64,000 bases of DNA from Agrobacterium larrymoorei (GCF_030819275.1 NZ_JAUTBL010000001.1:922501-986500), one strand, 5' to 3'. Numbered from the stretch's first letter, positions 54,503 through 64,000 are shown. The notes: generated by a model not told the origin, from the sequence alone. Numbers and translations are program-made.

Positions 54503-56035
54503 ATGGTAGCGCGCGTCAATACTATTGCGTTTCAAGGCATAGAGGGTGTGCCGGTCGAGGTTCAGGTGATGGTCGCACCTGGCAAGGTCGGCATGCAGAT
54601 CGTTGGCCTGCCTGATAAGGCCGTCGCTGAAAGCCGCGAGCGGGTACAGGCCGCGTTGCATGCCTCCGGTCTTGCGATGCCCGCCAAAAAGGTCACGGTC
54701 AATCTCGCTCCCGCTGATCTTCCCAAGGAAGGCTCGCACTTCGATCTTCCCATCGCGCTCGGCCTCATGGCTGCACTCGGCGCCATTCCCGCCGAAGCGC
54801 TGACCCGCTTCGTCGTTTTCGGCGAACTCAATCTGGATGGCACGATCGGCGCTGTGGCCGGTGCTCTTCCGGCAGCTATTGCCGCAAACGCCCAAGACAA
54901 GGGCCTGATCTGCCCAGCCGATAGCGGCCCTGAAGCCGCCTGGGCAGGTGCCGAAATCGACATCCTCGCGCCGCGCAGCCTGATTGCCATCGCCAACCAT
55001 TTTCGCGGCACGCAGCTTCTGTCGAGACCGATTCCGGCCATTCGCGCCAATCCTGATAATCTTCCGGATCTCGCGGACATCAAGGGACAGGAGAGCGCAA
55101 AGCGGGCGCTGGAAGTCGCTGCGGCCGGTGGACATAATCTCTTGATGGTCGGCCCGCCTGGCTCCGGCAAATCAATGCTGGCCTCCCGCCTGCCTTCTAT
55201 CTTGCCACCCCTCTCTGCCTCGGAACTGCTCGAAGTGTCGATGGTGCATTCGATCGCGGGACAGCTTTCCGGCGGCAAACTCTCTGATCGACGCCCGTTC
55301 AGAACCCCGCACCACTCGGCAACGATGGCTGCCCTTGTCGGCGGCGGCTTACGCGCCAAGCCGGGAGAAGCCTCGCTCGCCCATCATGGCGTTCTGTTTC
55401 TCGACGAGTTTCCGGAATTCTCGCCGCAGGTGCTGGACGCGCTGCGCCAACCGCTTGAGACCGGCGAATGCATCATCGCGCGCGCCAATCATCGCGTCAG
55501 CTATCCCGCCGAAATCCAGCTGGTGGCCGCCATGAACCCCTGCAAATGCGGCATGGCCGGTGAACCGGGCTTTACCTGTGCACGCGGTCCAAGATGCGTT
55601 TCAGATTACCAATCCCGCATCTCCGGTCCGTTGATGGATCGCATCGATATCCGCATAGAGGTCCCTGCTGTCTCTGCTGCAGACCTGATCCGCCCGATGG
55701 CAGCGGAAGCCAGCGCCGACGTCGCCCGCCGCGTTGCGCGTGCCCGCCAGATGCAGGAAGAACGCTTTGCAGCGGCCGGCTTCCAAGGCATCCGCACCAA
55801 TGCACGTTGCACCACGGCACTCATCGAAAAATGCGCTGAACCGGACGCTGCCGGCCTCCAACTTTTGCGCGACGCCGCCGAAAAACTGAAATTCTCGGCC
55901 AGAGGCTATCACCGCATCCTGAAGGTTGCGAGAACGCTCGCCGACCTGGATGACAAACCGATCGTTGGGCGCCTTCATCTCGCGGAAGCGATTTCCTATC
56001 GCATCGCGGGTGAGCGGCTTTCAGCAGCGGCTTAA
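54503..56035 (+). CDS. comM: ComM/YifB-family AAA+ helicase
   Basis: 510 residues. The N-terminal ChlI-like domain begins MVARVNTIAFQGIEGVPVEVQVMVAPG; the AAA+ core has Walker A MVGPPGSGKSMLASRLPSILPPL, RPFRTPHHSAT, Walker B GVLFLDEFPEFS and NPCKCGMAGEP, and the C-terminal Mg-chelatase domain ends with FSARGYHRILKVARTLADLD. ComM extends branch migration of incoming DNA during natural transformation; it is widely kept even in species not known to be competent. The ATG at 54503 restores the usual N-terminus; the longer reading from 54437 is not conserved in character. Confidence 0.94.
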   Translation: MVARVNTIAFQGIEGVPVEVQVMVAPGKVGMQIVGLPDKAVAESRERVQAALHASGLAMPAKKVTVNLAPADLPKEGSHFDLPIALGLMAALGAIPAEALTRFVVFGELNLDGTIGAVAGALPAAIAANAQDKGLICPADSGPEAAWAGAEIDILAPRSLIAIANHFRGTQLLSRPIPAIRANPDNLPDLADIKGQESAKRALEVAAAGGHNLLMVGPPGSGKSMLASRLPSILPPLSASELLEVSMVHSIAGQLSGGKLSDRRPFRTPHHSATMAALVGGGLRAKPGEASLAHHGVLFLDEFPEFSPQVLDALRQPLETGECIIARANHRVSYPAEIQLVAAMNPCKCGMAGEPGFTCARGPRCVSDYQSRISGPLMDRIDIRIEVPAVSAADLIRPMAAEASADVARRVARARQMQEERFAAAGFQGIRTNARCTTALIEKCAEPDAAGLQLLRDAAEKLKFSARGYHRILKVARTLADLDDKPIVGRLHLAEAISYRIAGERLSAAA

Positions 56036-56282
56036 CGCCTCTTAGATGATGCTTTAAAAGTATTAATTGAATTTATTGGCGCAAGTCATGAGCTTATATC
56101 AGAGGATATTTATATTCCAGACGAATCTCTGCGTGAACGCATCTAGTATAAGCGTTCGCTTGAAGCATTTCTTCTTGTTCCCCTAACTTAAGGGATGAAG
56201 ATAGTTTAAATCCAATATAATTTTTGAAGATTTTTCTCACCTGCCCTTGCTACAATCTCCGCAAGCAAGGTGGGGACCGACG
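56036..56282. other. A/T-rich intergenic region after comM
   Basis: About 250 bp, noticeably poorer in G+C than its surroundings. It has a stem GAACGC-N11-GCGTTC (56135-56157) and another, CCTTGC-N14-GCAAGG (56245-56270), just before the cupin gene. No coding frame is supported. Confidence 0.5.
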
Positions 56283-56789
56283 ATGGTTGTTAAGATGATG
56301 ATTGCGACCGCTATTGCGATAGCGTCGCGGACAGTGCCGCTCATGCCGATTTCGATGGGGCGGACACGGACCCGGCCGGTGGTTTCGGCTGCATCCGGGC
56401 GGATGGAGATGACGGCGGCCCCCATCAATCCGGAGTGGATTATCGCCGGTGATCCACAGGCGCGCATGGCGGATCACTCCCGTAGTGGCGACCGCGCTGC
56501 CTACACGGCGCTATGGGACTGCACGGCGGGCACATTCCGTTGGTTCTTCATGTGGGATGAGACCGTTCATATCATAGAGGGCGACGTGCATGTGACGGCG
56601 GCCGATGGCTCCCTGCATCATCTTTATGCCGGCGATGTCGCCTACTTCAAGGCTGGCACCTGGGCGACGTGGCGCGTGGACAATTATGTTCGCAAGGTCG
56701 CTTTTCTGCGCAGGCCTTTCCCAACGGCGCTGGCGCTTGCCTATAGGGTCAAGAACCGGATTCTTCCGGCAAAAACGCCGTCGCTCTAA
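56283..56789 (+). CDS. Cupin-domain protein (DUF861/EutQ-like)
   Basis: 168 residues. The N-terminal 45 residues are basic with a short hydrophobic stretch and look unlike a domain. The cupin begins near NPEWIIAGDPQARMADHSRSGDRAAYTALWDCTAGTFRWFF, with DETVHIIEGDVHVTAADGSLHHLYAGDVAYFKAGTWATWRV as the double-stranded beta-helix core. Proteins of this type are small and mostly uncharacterised. The ATG at 56283 has GGTGGGG upstream, but a start a few codons further in is possible. A dispersed repeat follows, then convergent pbpC. Confidence 0.75.
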   Translation: MVVKMMIATAIAIASRTVPLMPISMGRTRTRPVVSAASGRMEMTAAPINPEWIIAGDPQARMADHSRSGDRAAYTALWDCTAGTFRWFFMWDETVHIIEGDVHVTAADGSLHHLYAGDVAYFKAGTWATWRVDNYVRKVAFLRRPFPTALALAYRVKNRILPAKTPSL

Positions 56790-56819
56790 AGTGTATCGCT
56801 GTCTTTCAGATGCGGTCAT

Positions 56820-56889
56820 ACGCTTTAAGTGTTTGTTACTGCATGTCTCTATCGCAAGACCGCTGCACAGTTTCGCGCGACATGCTCTA
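56820..56889 (-). repeat. Second dispersed repeat family, single copy in window
   Basis: On the minus strand it runs from TAGAGCATGTCGCGCG through TGCAGCGGTCTTGCGAT and GACATGCAGTAACAAACAC to TTAAAGCGT, with the stem GCATGTC (56841-56847) / GACATGC (56879-56885). I recognise this wording from many intergenic regions of Rhizobiales; that is recollection, and only one copy occurs here. It is unrelated to copies A-D. Confidence 0.65.
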
Positions 56890-56927
56890 AAAGCCCCAAG
56901 CCTCCGGAAAAACGAGCGGAAAATGCT

Positions 56928-59009
56928 CTACTGCACGAAGATACGGACACTGGACGCCCGTCCATCGGCATCGATGACGGTGAGTGTAGAGAAGCCTTGA
57001 CCTTCCGGCGTCCATTCATTGCTGCGGCGGCGCGTGAGGTCCGGCAGAGGTTTTCCATTGGCGAGCCAACGGAAGGGCGCTCGCCCGCCCTGTAGCTTGA
57101 GAACAAGCGGCGAGAGCGAGCCTGCGCTGTCTGAAAGTTCCACACGTGCGCCTTCCGGCGGATAGACGATAAGCGGAGACGACTCGCGACGCGATGCTGA
57201 GAGTAGTCCGCTGGAGGTCGTGGTGAAGCGGCGTTGATTGGCCGGCAGATCGCTGTAACTCAAGCGCGTCACGCCGCTTGGTGTGGCTGCGAAGGGCGTG
57301 ATCGCCACACCGGATTTAGCAAAGGCATCGAAGAGAATGGGCGCGGCAGTCGCATAGCCGGCAATGCCGGGAACCGAGCCGTTATCGGCCCGCCCGACCC
57401 AGACACCGATGACATAGCGGCCATCGAAACCGACCGACCACGCATCGCGGTAGCCATAGCTGGTGCCGGTCTTATAGGCGATGCCGCGCTGCTTCATGCC
57501 GAGCGGTGGCAGAACGCCGGACAGTGTATCGGTGATGTTCCAGATAGCACTGCGGGAAAAGATCGGTTCGACATCGAGTATCTCAGGCTTGTTTCTGACA
57601 CCGTCGCCAAGCTTCACCGGCTGACCCTGATTGGCAAGGCTGGCATAGAGCTGCACAAGATCGACAAGAGACACACCTGCCCCACCAAGCGCAATGGCAA
57701 GCCCCGGTGGCTCAGACTTCGGCAGTGCGAGATTGACCGAGGCGCGTCTGAAACGCACGATTAAAGCGGCAGGACTGACGGCATCCAGCAGCTTCACCGC
57801 GGGCACGTTGAGAGACAGCTGCAAGGCTTGGCGGATGCTGACATCGCCCTGATACTGCATGTCGAAATTGCGCGGCCGATAACCGGAAAAATCCGCCGGT
57901 CGATCCTCAATGATGGTTTCCTGCGAAACCAGGCCATTCTCGAAAGCCAGTCCGTAGATAAAGGGTTTCAACGTCGAGCCCGGGGAACGGATCGCGCGGC
58001 TCATCTCCACCCAGCCGCGGCGGGAACTATCGAGGAAGTCGGACGAGCCGACATCGGCCAGAATCTCGCCGGTGGCGCTATCGGCCATCACGATAGCGAC
58101 TGAAACCTTGTCTCCTATTTTGTCTGCGGCGTGCCGCGCCAAGGCTTCGAATTCGCTCTGGATGCCACGTCGTAGGGTCGAGCCAATGACATGCTGGCGC
58201 GGCAGCTTCGTCCTCGCGGCTTGCGCCAGATGGGGTGCGAGAGCTGGGAGCGCCAAACGATCCCGGGGAACGGCGGCAGCAGATGCGCGCTCGGCCTCGC
58301 CCTCTCCGACGATGCGTGCGACGGCCAATCTCTGCAACACGCGCTCTCGGGCTTCTTTCGCGGCGTCGGGAAAACGATCCGGCCGGCGCTTTTCGGGGAG
58401 TTGCGGCAGGGAGACCAGAAGCGCTGCTTCCGCCGTATTCAACCGTCGAGGCTCCTTGCCGAACCATGCAAGACTTGCCGCGCGCACGCCCTCGATATTA
58501 CCGCCATAGGGGGCGATGTTAAGGTAGATTTCGAGGATTTCGTCCTTGCTCAGCCGGCGTTCGATCTGCACGGCGCGCAGCATCTGACGAAACTTGGCGC
58601 TGAAAGAGCGGTCCGTCCGAGGCTCGATCAGACGTGCGACCTGCATCGACAAGGTCGAGGCGCCGGAAACAATGCGACCATTGGTCAATAACTGCCAGGC
58701 GGAACGCCCAAGCGCCTGAATGTCCACGCCATGGTGGTCGTAAAATCGCTGATCCTCATAGGCGATCAGCATCTTGATGAATTGCGGATCGACCTCGGCC
58801 GCGGTGGTCTGCAAGCGCCAGCGACCATCTGGTGTGGCAAAGGCGCGCAGAAGATTGCCGTCGGTATCCACCAGTTCCTGAGAGACAAGACGCGCATTGT
58901 CTAGCGGCGGCGGATAGGCGCGATCCAGACAATCAAGCCCATAGATGGCGGCACCGGTGCCCGACGTCGCCAAAGCAAAGCCGAAGAAGAAGCTGCGCCA
59001 ACCCCTCAT
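56928..59009 (-). CDS. pbpC: Penicillin-binding protein 1C
   Basis: 693 residues. A membrane anchor (FFFGFALATSGTGAAIYGL) leads to the glycosyltransferase family 51 domain (IAYEDQRFYDHHGVDIQALGRSAW, GASTLSMQVARL, RKDEILE-like RLSKDEILEIYLNIAPYGGNIEG) and the transpeptidase domain with SxxK in RSPGSTLKPF (about 343-348), SLN near 400 and KTGTS near 510. A C-terminal BiPBP_C domain ends the protein. It polymerises and cross-links peptidoglycan in the periplasm, typically with a minor or repair role. Its ATG overlaps the stop of the alpha-2-macroglobulin gene by 4 bp, the well-known pbpC/A2M pairing. Confidence 0.96.
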   Translation of the reverse strand: MRGWRSFFFGFALATSGTGAAIYGLDCLDRAYPPPLDNARLVSQELVDTDGNLLRAFATPDGRWRLQTTAAEVDPQFIKMLIAYEDQRFYDHHGVDIQALGRSAWQLLTNGRIVSGASTLSMQVARLIEPRTDRSFSAKFRQMLRAVQIERRLSKDEILEIYLNIAPYGGNIEGVRAASLAWFGKEPRRLNTAEAALLVSLPQLPEKRRPDRFPDAAKEARERVLQRLAVARIVGEGEAERASAAAVPRDRLALPALAPHLAQAARTKLPRQHVIGSTLRRGIQSEFEALARHAADKIGDKVSVAIVMADSATGEILADVGSSDFLDSSRRGWVEMSRAIRSPGSTLKPFIYGLAFENGLVSQETIIEDRPADFSGYRPRNFDMQYQGDVSIRQALQLSLNVPAVKLLDAVSPAALIVRFRRASVNLALPKSEPPGLAIALGGAGVSLVDLVQLYASLANQGQPVKLGDGVRNKPEILDVEPIFSRSAIWNITDTLSGVLPPLGMKQRGIAYKTGTSYGYRDAWSVGFDGRYVIGVWVGRADNGSVPGIAGYATAAPILFDAFAKSGVAITPFAATPSGVTRLSYSDLPANQRRFTTTSSGLLSASRRESSPLIVYPPEGARVELSDSAGSLSPLVLKLQGGRAPFRWLANGKPLPDLTRRRSNEWTPEGQGFSTLTVIDADGRASSVRIFVQ

Positions 59010-62000
59010 TGCTGCGCTGCGCGAACCTCCATCTTGCTCGTCGCCGTGCGGGCGGAGAACTGCGGACGATACATGTCTTCTACGCTGGCAGCCGGGTTGT
59101 CATAGGTGCCTGGTGTCACCGCCCGCACCACATAGGCCAGCGTGATTTCCGAGCTATCGCCCGCGGTTTTGTCAAATGCGGCCACAAAGCGATCGTAACG
59201 GAATTCCGTATGCGCCGCTTCCGTTTCCGGCAGCCAGTCGAAGTTGGTGAGCGCCGCACTGTTGACGAGGCTCGGATTGTCGATCTCGAAACCGGCAGGC
59301 AGAAGATCGGTCACGAGAATACGCGCCTGCCAATCATTCTGCGGAATGACCGTCAGCACCACGACGTAGCGCTCGTTCTGCTTGACCTCGCTGACATTCA
59401 CCTGTTCGCCGTCCATCGTATAATAGGTCTTCTCGATGGTGAAACCCTCTCCGCCCGCGGGAAGCGGCGTGGATGGCGGTGCGACGGTGGTAACGACCGC
59501 CGTCACCGGGTTTGCCGAAGCGTTGGTGAGGTTGAGCGGCTTTTGAAGCAGCTCGTCACCACTCATGCGCTGGCTGAAACCGCCCTGCTGTAGTGTGCCG
59601 TTCACATCCAGGCGAATATCCTTGTCTTCGCCTTTCAGCGCACGGGCTGCCAGAACCATCCAAGCCTGTTCCTGCGTGCTGGTATAGCTCTTGGACTCGA
59701 AGTCCTTTGATACGACGCCCGCAAGCTGGGACACAACTGCCGGAACCGGACGGCTTTCCGCCGCCAGCGCAAGGGACGCAGCGCCATCGCGCAGCGCTGA
59801 ACCGTAATCGGCACGCGCCAGCGTGACGTTCGCGCTTGAGGAGGCCATGTTCAAAGAGGCTCCGAAAGCGGACTTGGCCCGTGCCGCATCGCCATAAAGC
59901 GAGAGGGCTGCAGCGACCTGTGCCTTGGCAAGCGGTGTCGGAAACTGATTCAAGGCCGTGTCGGAGTAATAGCGCAGATCGTTGATCGCAGCCTTGCGAT
60001 TGCGCGCCAACACATAGAGCGAATAGGCGATCTCATTGCCACGGTCCTTGACGTTGCTGTCATAGGCAAGACCATTCTGGAGATTGGTAAGTGCCTGCAC
60101 CATGGCCGCTTCCGGCACATCATAGGATTGCTCACGCGCCCGTGTCAGGAAATCGGTAATGTAGGCGTCCAGCCACAAGTCCCCTTCACCCGGCGACCAG
60201 AGGCCGAAGCCACCGGCGCTCGACTGGAAGGAGAGTACCCTATAGATCGCGTCCTGCACCCGCTTGCGCAGTTCCGGATCGTCCTTGCCGCCGCTGTCCT
60301 TCATCAGTTCGGATGCGTAAAGAAGCGGTAGAGCCCGGCTCGTCGTCTGTTCGGCGCAGCCATAAGGGTATTTGTCCAGCATCATCATCAGTGCGGGGAC
60401 GTCGAACGCCGGAGAGCGGGTGACGTTGACCGAGACCGATGAGCCCACCAGCATGCTGTCGGCCAGTAGATTGCCGTCCACCGTCAGGCTGCTGTTCGGT
60501 GCGATCGTGATGTTGCGGCGTGTCGTGACCGGAAGCACCGATGGACGTACCGGAATGGTCAGCGCCTGCTCAAGCGAAACGCCGCTGTTATTGCTGACCT
60601 TGATCGCAATCTGCCCTTCACCGGGAAACTCGCCCGTCAAAGGCACGGTCAGGGACGTCTTGCCGCCCTTTTCCAGCCTCGTCGTTTGAGAAAACTCGCC
60701 CTGATCCACAGTCACGGCCATGTTGCTGGTGACGTCGATCTTATAGTCGCCAGCCTCGCCATCGGTATTGGCGATGTCGAGGCGTAGTTGCGACACGTCG
60801 CTGGGGCTCAGGAACTTCGGCGCGCTAGCCGTCACCACCACCGGATCGCGAATGACGACATCCGAGACCGCGTGACCGACCCCGATCTTGGTCCAGGCAA
60901 CGGCCATAATCCGTGCCGTGCCATTGAACTGCGGGATATCGAAGCTGACCGTCGCCTTGCCGTCGCCATCCAGCTCAACCGGGCCGGCGAAAAAGGCAAC
61001 AAGTTTCTCCTTCGGCGGGCTGCCCTGAAGCGCAACCTGTCCGCCATCGCCACCGGTTCTCAGACGCCCCGTGGCGCCGAGCGAGCCATCGATAAGGCGG
61101 CCATAAAGATCGCGGATTTCCAGACCGAGCCTGCGCTGGCCGAAGTACCATTCGTCCGGCTTCGGCGGCTCGTAGCGGGTCAGGTTCAGGATGCCGACAT
61201 CGACTGCGGCAATCGTCACAAAGGCCTTATCCCCAGCACCGGCACCGGAGACATGCACGGGGATCTGCAGCGCCTGTCTCGGCAATGTCTGTTTGGGAAG
61301 ATCAAGCGCGATGCCAAGCTTGCGCTCGCCCGGATCGACGGCCAGCCACTTCACGCCGATGGCGCGCATCGGCATACGGCTTTCCTGCGCGTCGCCGGGG
61401 CGGAACAGGGTTGCCGTTACGTAGGAGCCAGCGCCCCACTCTTCCGTCACGGGGATTTCGACTTCGCCGCCTTTGTCGCCGATCTCGACATTCTGCACCG
61501 AGATCAGCTTTTCGGAACCGGCGACCACCATCAACTGGCCGGCATAACGGGATGTGACCTGAAGCTTGGCCGTCTCGCCCACCTTGTAGCTCTGCCTGTC
61601 GAGCGCAATTTCCAGAGCATCCGGCGTTTCGGTCGAGCTTGCAGTCACGAACCAGCCGGCATCGAATTCCACACTCGAGACAGCGCCATCATTCTGCGGT
61701 GCTTCCACCTCCAGCTGGTAACGACCCCAGTTTATGGGCACGGAGATGTCTGCTCCATCCTGTGTAACGGAAAGCGTGCCGGTTTCCACCTGCTTGGTAT
61801 GGACCACCGGCTCGTAGCGCCAGGAATTGCCCTGACGATACCATTGATAATTGCGCTCCACCTTGATGAGCTTCCAGGTGAGCCCATTCATCGCTTGCCT
61901 GCTGCCGTTCGGCGCAACGCCGATCACATGGAAACGCCCTATGGAGTTCTCAGCCAGATCACCGGAGAATTGCGGTTTGATGCCGATCATGTTGCTGTCG

Positions 62001-64000
62001 GACTTGACGGGCAATGTCAGAGAGCGCTCCACCGCACGTCCACCCGCCTCGCGCATGCGCACGGTGATGCTGGCGGAAAGAAACTGCGTGGTGGAAGGGA
62101 GATCGCCAAGCTCCACCGGGAAGCTTGCTTTGCCGTTTTCGTCCAGAACCGGAAGATTATCGAGCGTGGTGCGGTTCTCTTCTTCGGTCTCCTCATCCGC
62201 CAGTCCGAAAAAATATCCTTCAAAGGCCGGATTGGTGCGGGTGGGTTTCAGCGCCACTTCACCCTCGAGTTCAAGCCCGGCCGCCGGCGCGCCATAGAGA
62301 TAGCGACCATCGACATCGATCAGCGTCTCGCCTACCGGATCGATCTCTTTTGCTGCGCTCGTCAGATCGAACTCGGTGCGGTCGGGAACGAAATCATCCA
62401 CCAGGAAGGATTTCTCGCTGATCGCGCTTGTCTTCGGATCGGTATGAATGCGCATCGTCCAGGTGCCACGCATGGCGTTTTCCTGCAACGGAAGGTCGAC
62501 AGCATGGCCTCCCAGCGCCTTGCCATCGCTGACGAAGCGGCGATCTTCGACGCCATCCGGGCGGAAGAAGATGAAGGTCAGTGGCAGGTTCTCGATCGCG
62601 TTACCTTCGATATCGCGCGAAAGTGCGGCGGCATGCACCGTTTCACCCGCGCGGTAAATCCCGCGTTCAGTCCAGCTGAACACGTCGATGGCGCCGGGTG
62701 CCGCACGACCGGTCACGCCGCGATCGGAAAGATCGAAACCGGCACGCGTCATATCGAGGAAAACGTAGTCCTTATCGCCATTGCGGGCCGTGATGATGGC
62801 GGGCGCCTGACCGGCGGAGCCGCGCATCAGGCCGGCGGAAAATGTCGCGCGTCCCTCGGCGTCGGTGGTCGCCGAACCGAGAACCTCGTTGTTCTTGGCA
62901 AGAAGCTGGAGCGAAACACCCTTCAGCGGTTCGGCATTGCTCAGAGCGCGGACGAAGACATTCAGCCCGTCGGTCCCGGCATAGGTGGTGATGCCTGTGT
63001 CAGAGACAAGGAACCACTGAGTGGCGCGCGCGTCCCAGTTTTCCGGCGCAGTGCCTGGCGGCACGGCGGTGAGTACATAGATGCCAGGCTTACGATCCGG
63101 CAAGGCCTCGTCCACCGGGAAGCTGGTGATGACGTCCTTGTTCAGTTCCGTCTGAATATCGATGCCGCCCTGCCAGACGAGTTCGCCCAACTCGTTCTCG
63201 ATCTTCTCGGCGCTGTAACCATCCATCTGAGTGAGGAACTGCGAATTGGCCAGCAGCGAGGTGATGTTGCGGTCACCCACGCGATAGAGCTTCAAATCGG
63301 CATGATCGATATTGACCGACACGAGCGGAATACCGCGGCGCGCTGTGCCGGGAAGCACGAAGTTTTCGCCGGTGAAGCGCACGGAGCCGGAACGGTCGCG
63401 CACATAGATATCAAGATCGACCTGCTTTTCCAGCGGCTCTTCCACGGAGGACGGCAGTCCGGCACGAAGCGCAATCTTGTATTTCTGCCCATGCGTCAGA
63501 CCCTCGACGCAGATCTCGCTGCCCTTGGCTTCGAGCGCTTTCGGCGCCGCACCGTCCAACGTCACGAAAGACGAGTAGTCGGCATTTTTGACCAGCGGCT
63601 CGGAAAACTGGATGCAGGCGCGCGGTGTTACGCTGTCAGTATCGACCGTATTGTTGATGACGCGGAAGCCCTGGCGGGTGCGAAGGTCGTTATAGGCCGC
63701 GCGGGTCTTGGCAACATCCGAAAGCGCGAGGCTGGCCTTGTAAGCGTTCAGAGCCGCGCGATAGCTCTGGCTCTTTTCGAATGCCTGTGCCAGCCGGTTC
63801 AACGCCGTCAAGCGAGCGCTCTGTGTCCGGCTGAACTGGTAGGCGTTGAGCGCTGCCGCCGGTGCCTCGCCAAGGATTTCGTAATTGTTCTCGACCTTCG
63901 CCTCGACGGAAGAGAGCTCCGCCCATAATGCGCCGTTCTCGGGGTTGAGCGAGAGCGCCGATTTATAGCTTTCCACCGCCTGAGGGATATCGATGCCTGC
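59006..64000 (-). CDS. Bacterial alpha-2-macroglobulin, thioester type, 5' end missing
   Basis: 1664 codons plus stop are visible and the frame stays open to the right edge, so the true start lies outside. Tandem macroglobulin beta domains fill the first thousand residues (TLIDVDGRYLYGAPAAGLELEGEV, YRAGETVHAAALSRD). The thioester motif GCAEQTTSRALPLLYASEL is intact, with the Cys codon at 60356-60358, followed by the alpha-helical toroid and the receptor-like domain ending MEVRAAQQ. It is probably a periplasmic protease trap tethered to the inner membrane, working with PBP1C to protect or repair the envelope after attack. Its stop overlaps the pbpC start by 4 bp (ATGA). Confidence 0.94.
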   Translation of the reverse strand, partial: AGIDIPQAVESYKSALSLNPENGALWAELSSVEAKVENNYEILGEAPAAALNAYQFSRTQSARLTALNRLAQAFEKSQSYRAALNAYKASLALSDVAKTRAAYNDLRTRQGFRVINNTVDTDSVTPRACIQFSEPLVKNADYSSFVTLDGAAPKALEAKGSEICVEGLTHGQKYKIALRAGLPSSVEEPLEKQVDLDIYVRDRSGSVRFTGENFVLPGTARRGIPLVSVNIDHADLKLYRVGDRNITSLLANSQFLTQMDGYSAEKIENELGELVWQGGIDIQTELNKDVITSFPVDEALPDRKPGIYVLTAVPPGTAPENWDARATQWFLVSDTGITTYAGTDGLNVFVRALSNAEPLKGVSLQLLAKNNEVLGSATTDAEGRATFSAGLMRGSAGQAPAIITARNGDKDYVFLDMTRAGFDLSDRGVTGRAAPGAIDVFSWTERGIYRAGETVHAAALSRDIEGNAIENLPLTFIFFRPDGVEDRRFVSDGKALGGHAVDLPLQENAMRGTWTMRIHTDPKTSAISEKSFLVDDFVPDRTEFDLTSAAKEIDPVGETLIDVDGRYLYGAPAAGLELEGEVALKPTRTNPAFEGYFFGLADEETEEENRTTLDNLPVLDENGKASFPVELGDLPSTTQFLSASITVRMREAGGRAVERSLTLPVKSDSNMIGIKPQFSGDLAENSIGRFHVIGVAPNGSRQAMNGLTWKLIKVERNYQWYRQGNSWRYEPVVHTKQVETGTLSVTQDGADISVPINWGRYQLEVEAPQNDGAVSSVEFDAGWFVTASSTETPDALEIALDRQSYKVGETAKLQVTSRYAGQLMVVAGSEKLISVQNVEIGDKGGEVEIPVTEEWGAGSYVTATLFRPGDAQESRMPMRAIGVKWLAVDPGERKLGIALDLPKQTLPRQALQIPVHVSGAGAGDKAFVTIAAVDVGILNLTRYEPPKPDEWYFGQRRLGLEIRDLYGRLIDGSLGATGRLRTGGDGGQVALQGSPPKEKLVAFFAGPVELDGDGKATVSFDIPQFNGTARIMAVAWTKIGVGHAVSDVVIRDPVVVTASAPKFLSPSDVSQLRLDIANTDGEAGDYKIDVTSNMAVTVDQGEFSQTTRLEKGGKTSLTVPLTGEFPGEGQIAIKVSNNSGVSLEQALTIPVRPSVLPVTTRRNITIAPNSSLTVDGNLLADSMLVGSSVSVNVTRSPAFDVPALMMMLDKYPYGCAEQTTSRALPLLYASELMKDSGGKDDPELRKRVQDAIYRVLSFQSSAGGFGLWSPGEGDLWLDAYITDFLTRAREQSYDVPEAAMVQALTNLQNGLAYDSNVKDRGNEIAYSLYVLARNRKAAINDLRYYSDTALNQFPTPLAKAQVAAALSLYGDAARAKSAFGASLNMASSSANVTLARADYGSALRDGAASLALAAESRPVPAVVSQLAGVVSKDFESKSYTSTQEQAWMVLAARALKGEDKDIRLDVNGTLQQGGFSQRMSGDELLQKPLNLTNASANPVTAVVTTVAPPSTPLPAGGEGFTIEKTYYTMDGEQVNVSEVKQNERYVVVLTVIPQNDWQARILVTDLLPAGFEIDNPSLVNSAALTNFDWLPETEAAHTEFRYDRFVAAFDKTAGDSSEITLAYVVRAVTPGTYDNPAASVEDMYRPQFSARTATSKMEVRAAQQ

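Noticed and set aside
59006..63928. Long plus-strand open frame of about 1046 codons (60788-63928) opposite the macroglobulin gene
   Set aside because: It is the antisense of a clearly conserved alpha-2-macroglobulin; its composition (His, Arg, Asp, Gly rich) is what GC-rich antisense frames give, with no domain.

Overview
The window looks like a stretch of the main chromosome of a Rhizobiaceae bacterium (Agrobacterium/Rhizobium group, Alphaproteobacteria). The reasons are the gene order ldtR - small membrane protein - hemB - RDD - bpt - parC and glyA - nrdR - ribD - ribE - ribH - nusB - hppA, a HemB whose zinc cysteines are replaced by aspartates, a K+-independent proton-pumping pyrophosphatase, high GC, and several copies of a two-hairpin intergenic repeat of the kind described as rhizobial mosaic elements. 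The species was not determined. No rRNA, tRNA, CRISPR array, insertion sequence, prophage or origin was recognised.

0-20 kb is mostly accessory metabolism and regulation: the start of an acyltransferase-3 membrane protein (cut by the left edge), a fold-type III PLP enzyme of the D-serine dehydratase/D-threonine aldolase type, an overlapping merR/carboxymuconolactone-decarboxylase pair, a polyol dehydrogenase, a compact rutABCD pyrimidine-degradation operon, divergent treZ/treY for trehalose from maltooligosaccharides, an Fsr-type exporter, a hydratase and an orphan ureidoglycine aminohydrolase. A methyltransferase and a membrane GGDEF-EAL protein then diverge from an intergenic region holding three TTAA half-sites at CtrA spacing.

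20-31 kb holds an Lrp/EamA divergent pair, an FtsK-family translocase with no membrane segments, and a catabolic operon: DapA-family aldolase/lyase, GntR regulator, complete CUT1 sugar ABC transporter and a PfkB kinase with an altered GAGD motif. The substrate is unknown.

31-64 kb is mostly core: hppA, a major-facilitator transporter, riboflavin genes (ribD, ribE, ribH) interleaved with nrdR, nusB and a LysE exporter, glyA, an L,D-transpeptidase with its likely MarR regulator ldtR, hemB, bpt, a small AbrB/Doc toxin-antitoxin pair, parC, a secreted protein of unknown function, pdxY, beta-carbonic anhydrase, a lytic transglycosylase enclosed by oppositely oriented repeats, asd, comM, a cupin protein, and pbpC overlapped by a thioester alpha-2-macroglobulin gene that runs off the right edge.

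I did not find a convincing wholly new multi-gene system. The best leads are the tandem CtrA-like sites between the methyltransferase and the c-di-GMP gene, the unassigned sugar operon with its operator-like palindrome and intercistronic hairpin, the membrane-less FtsK, and the AbrB/Doc pair with a hybrid Fic motif.
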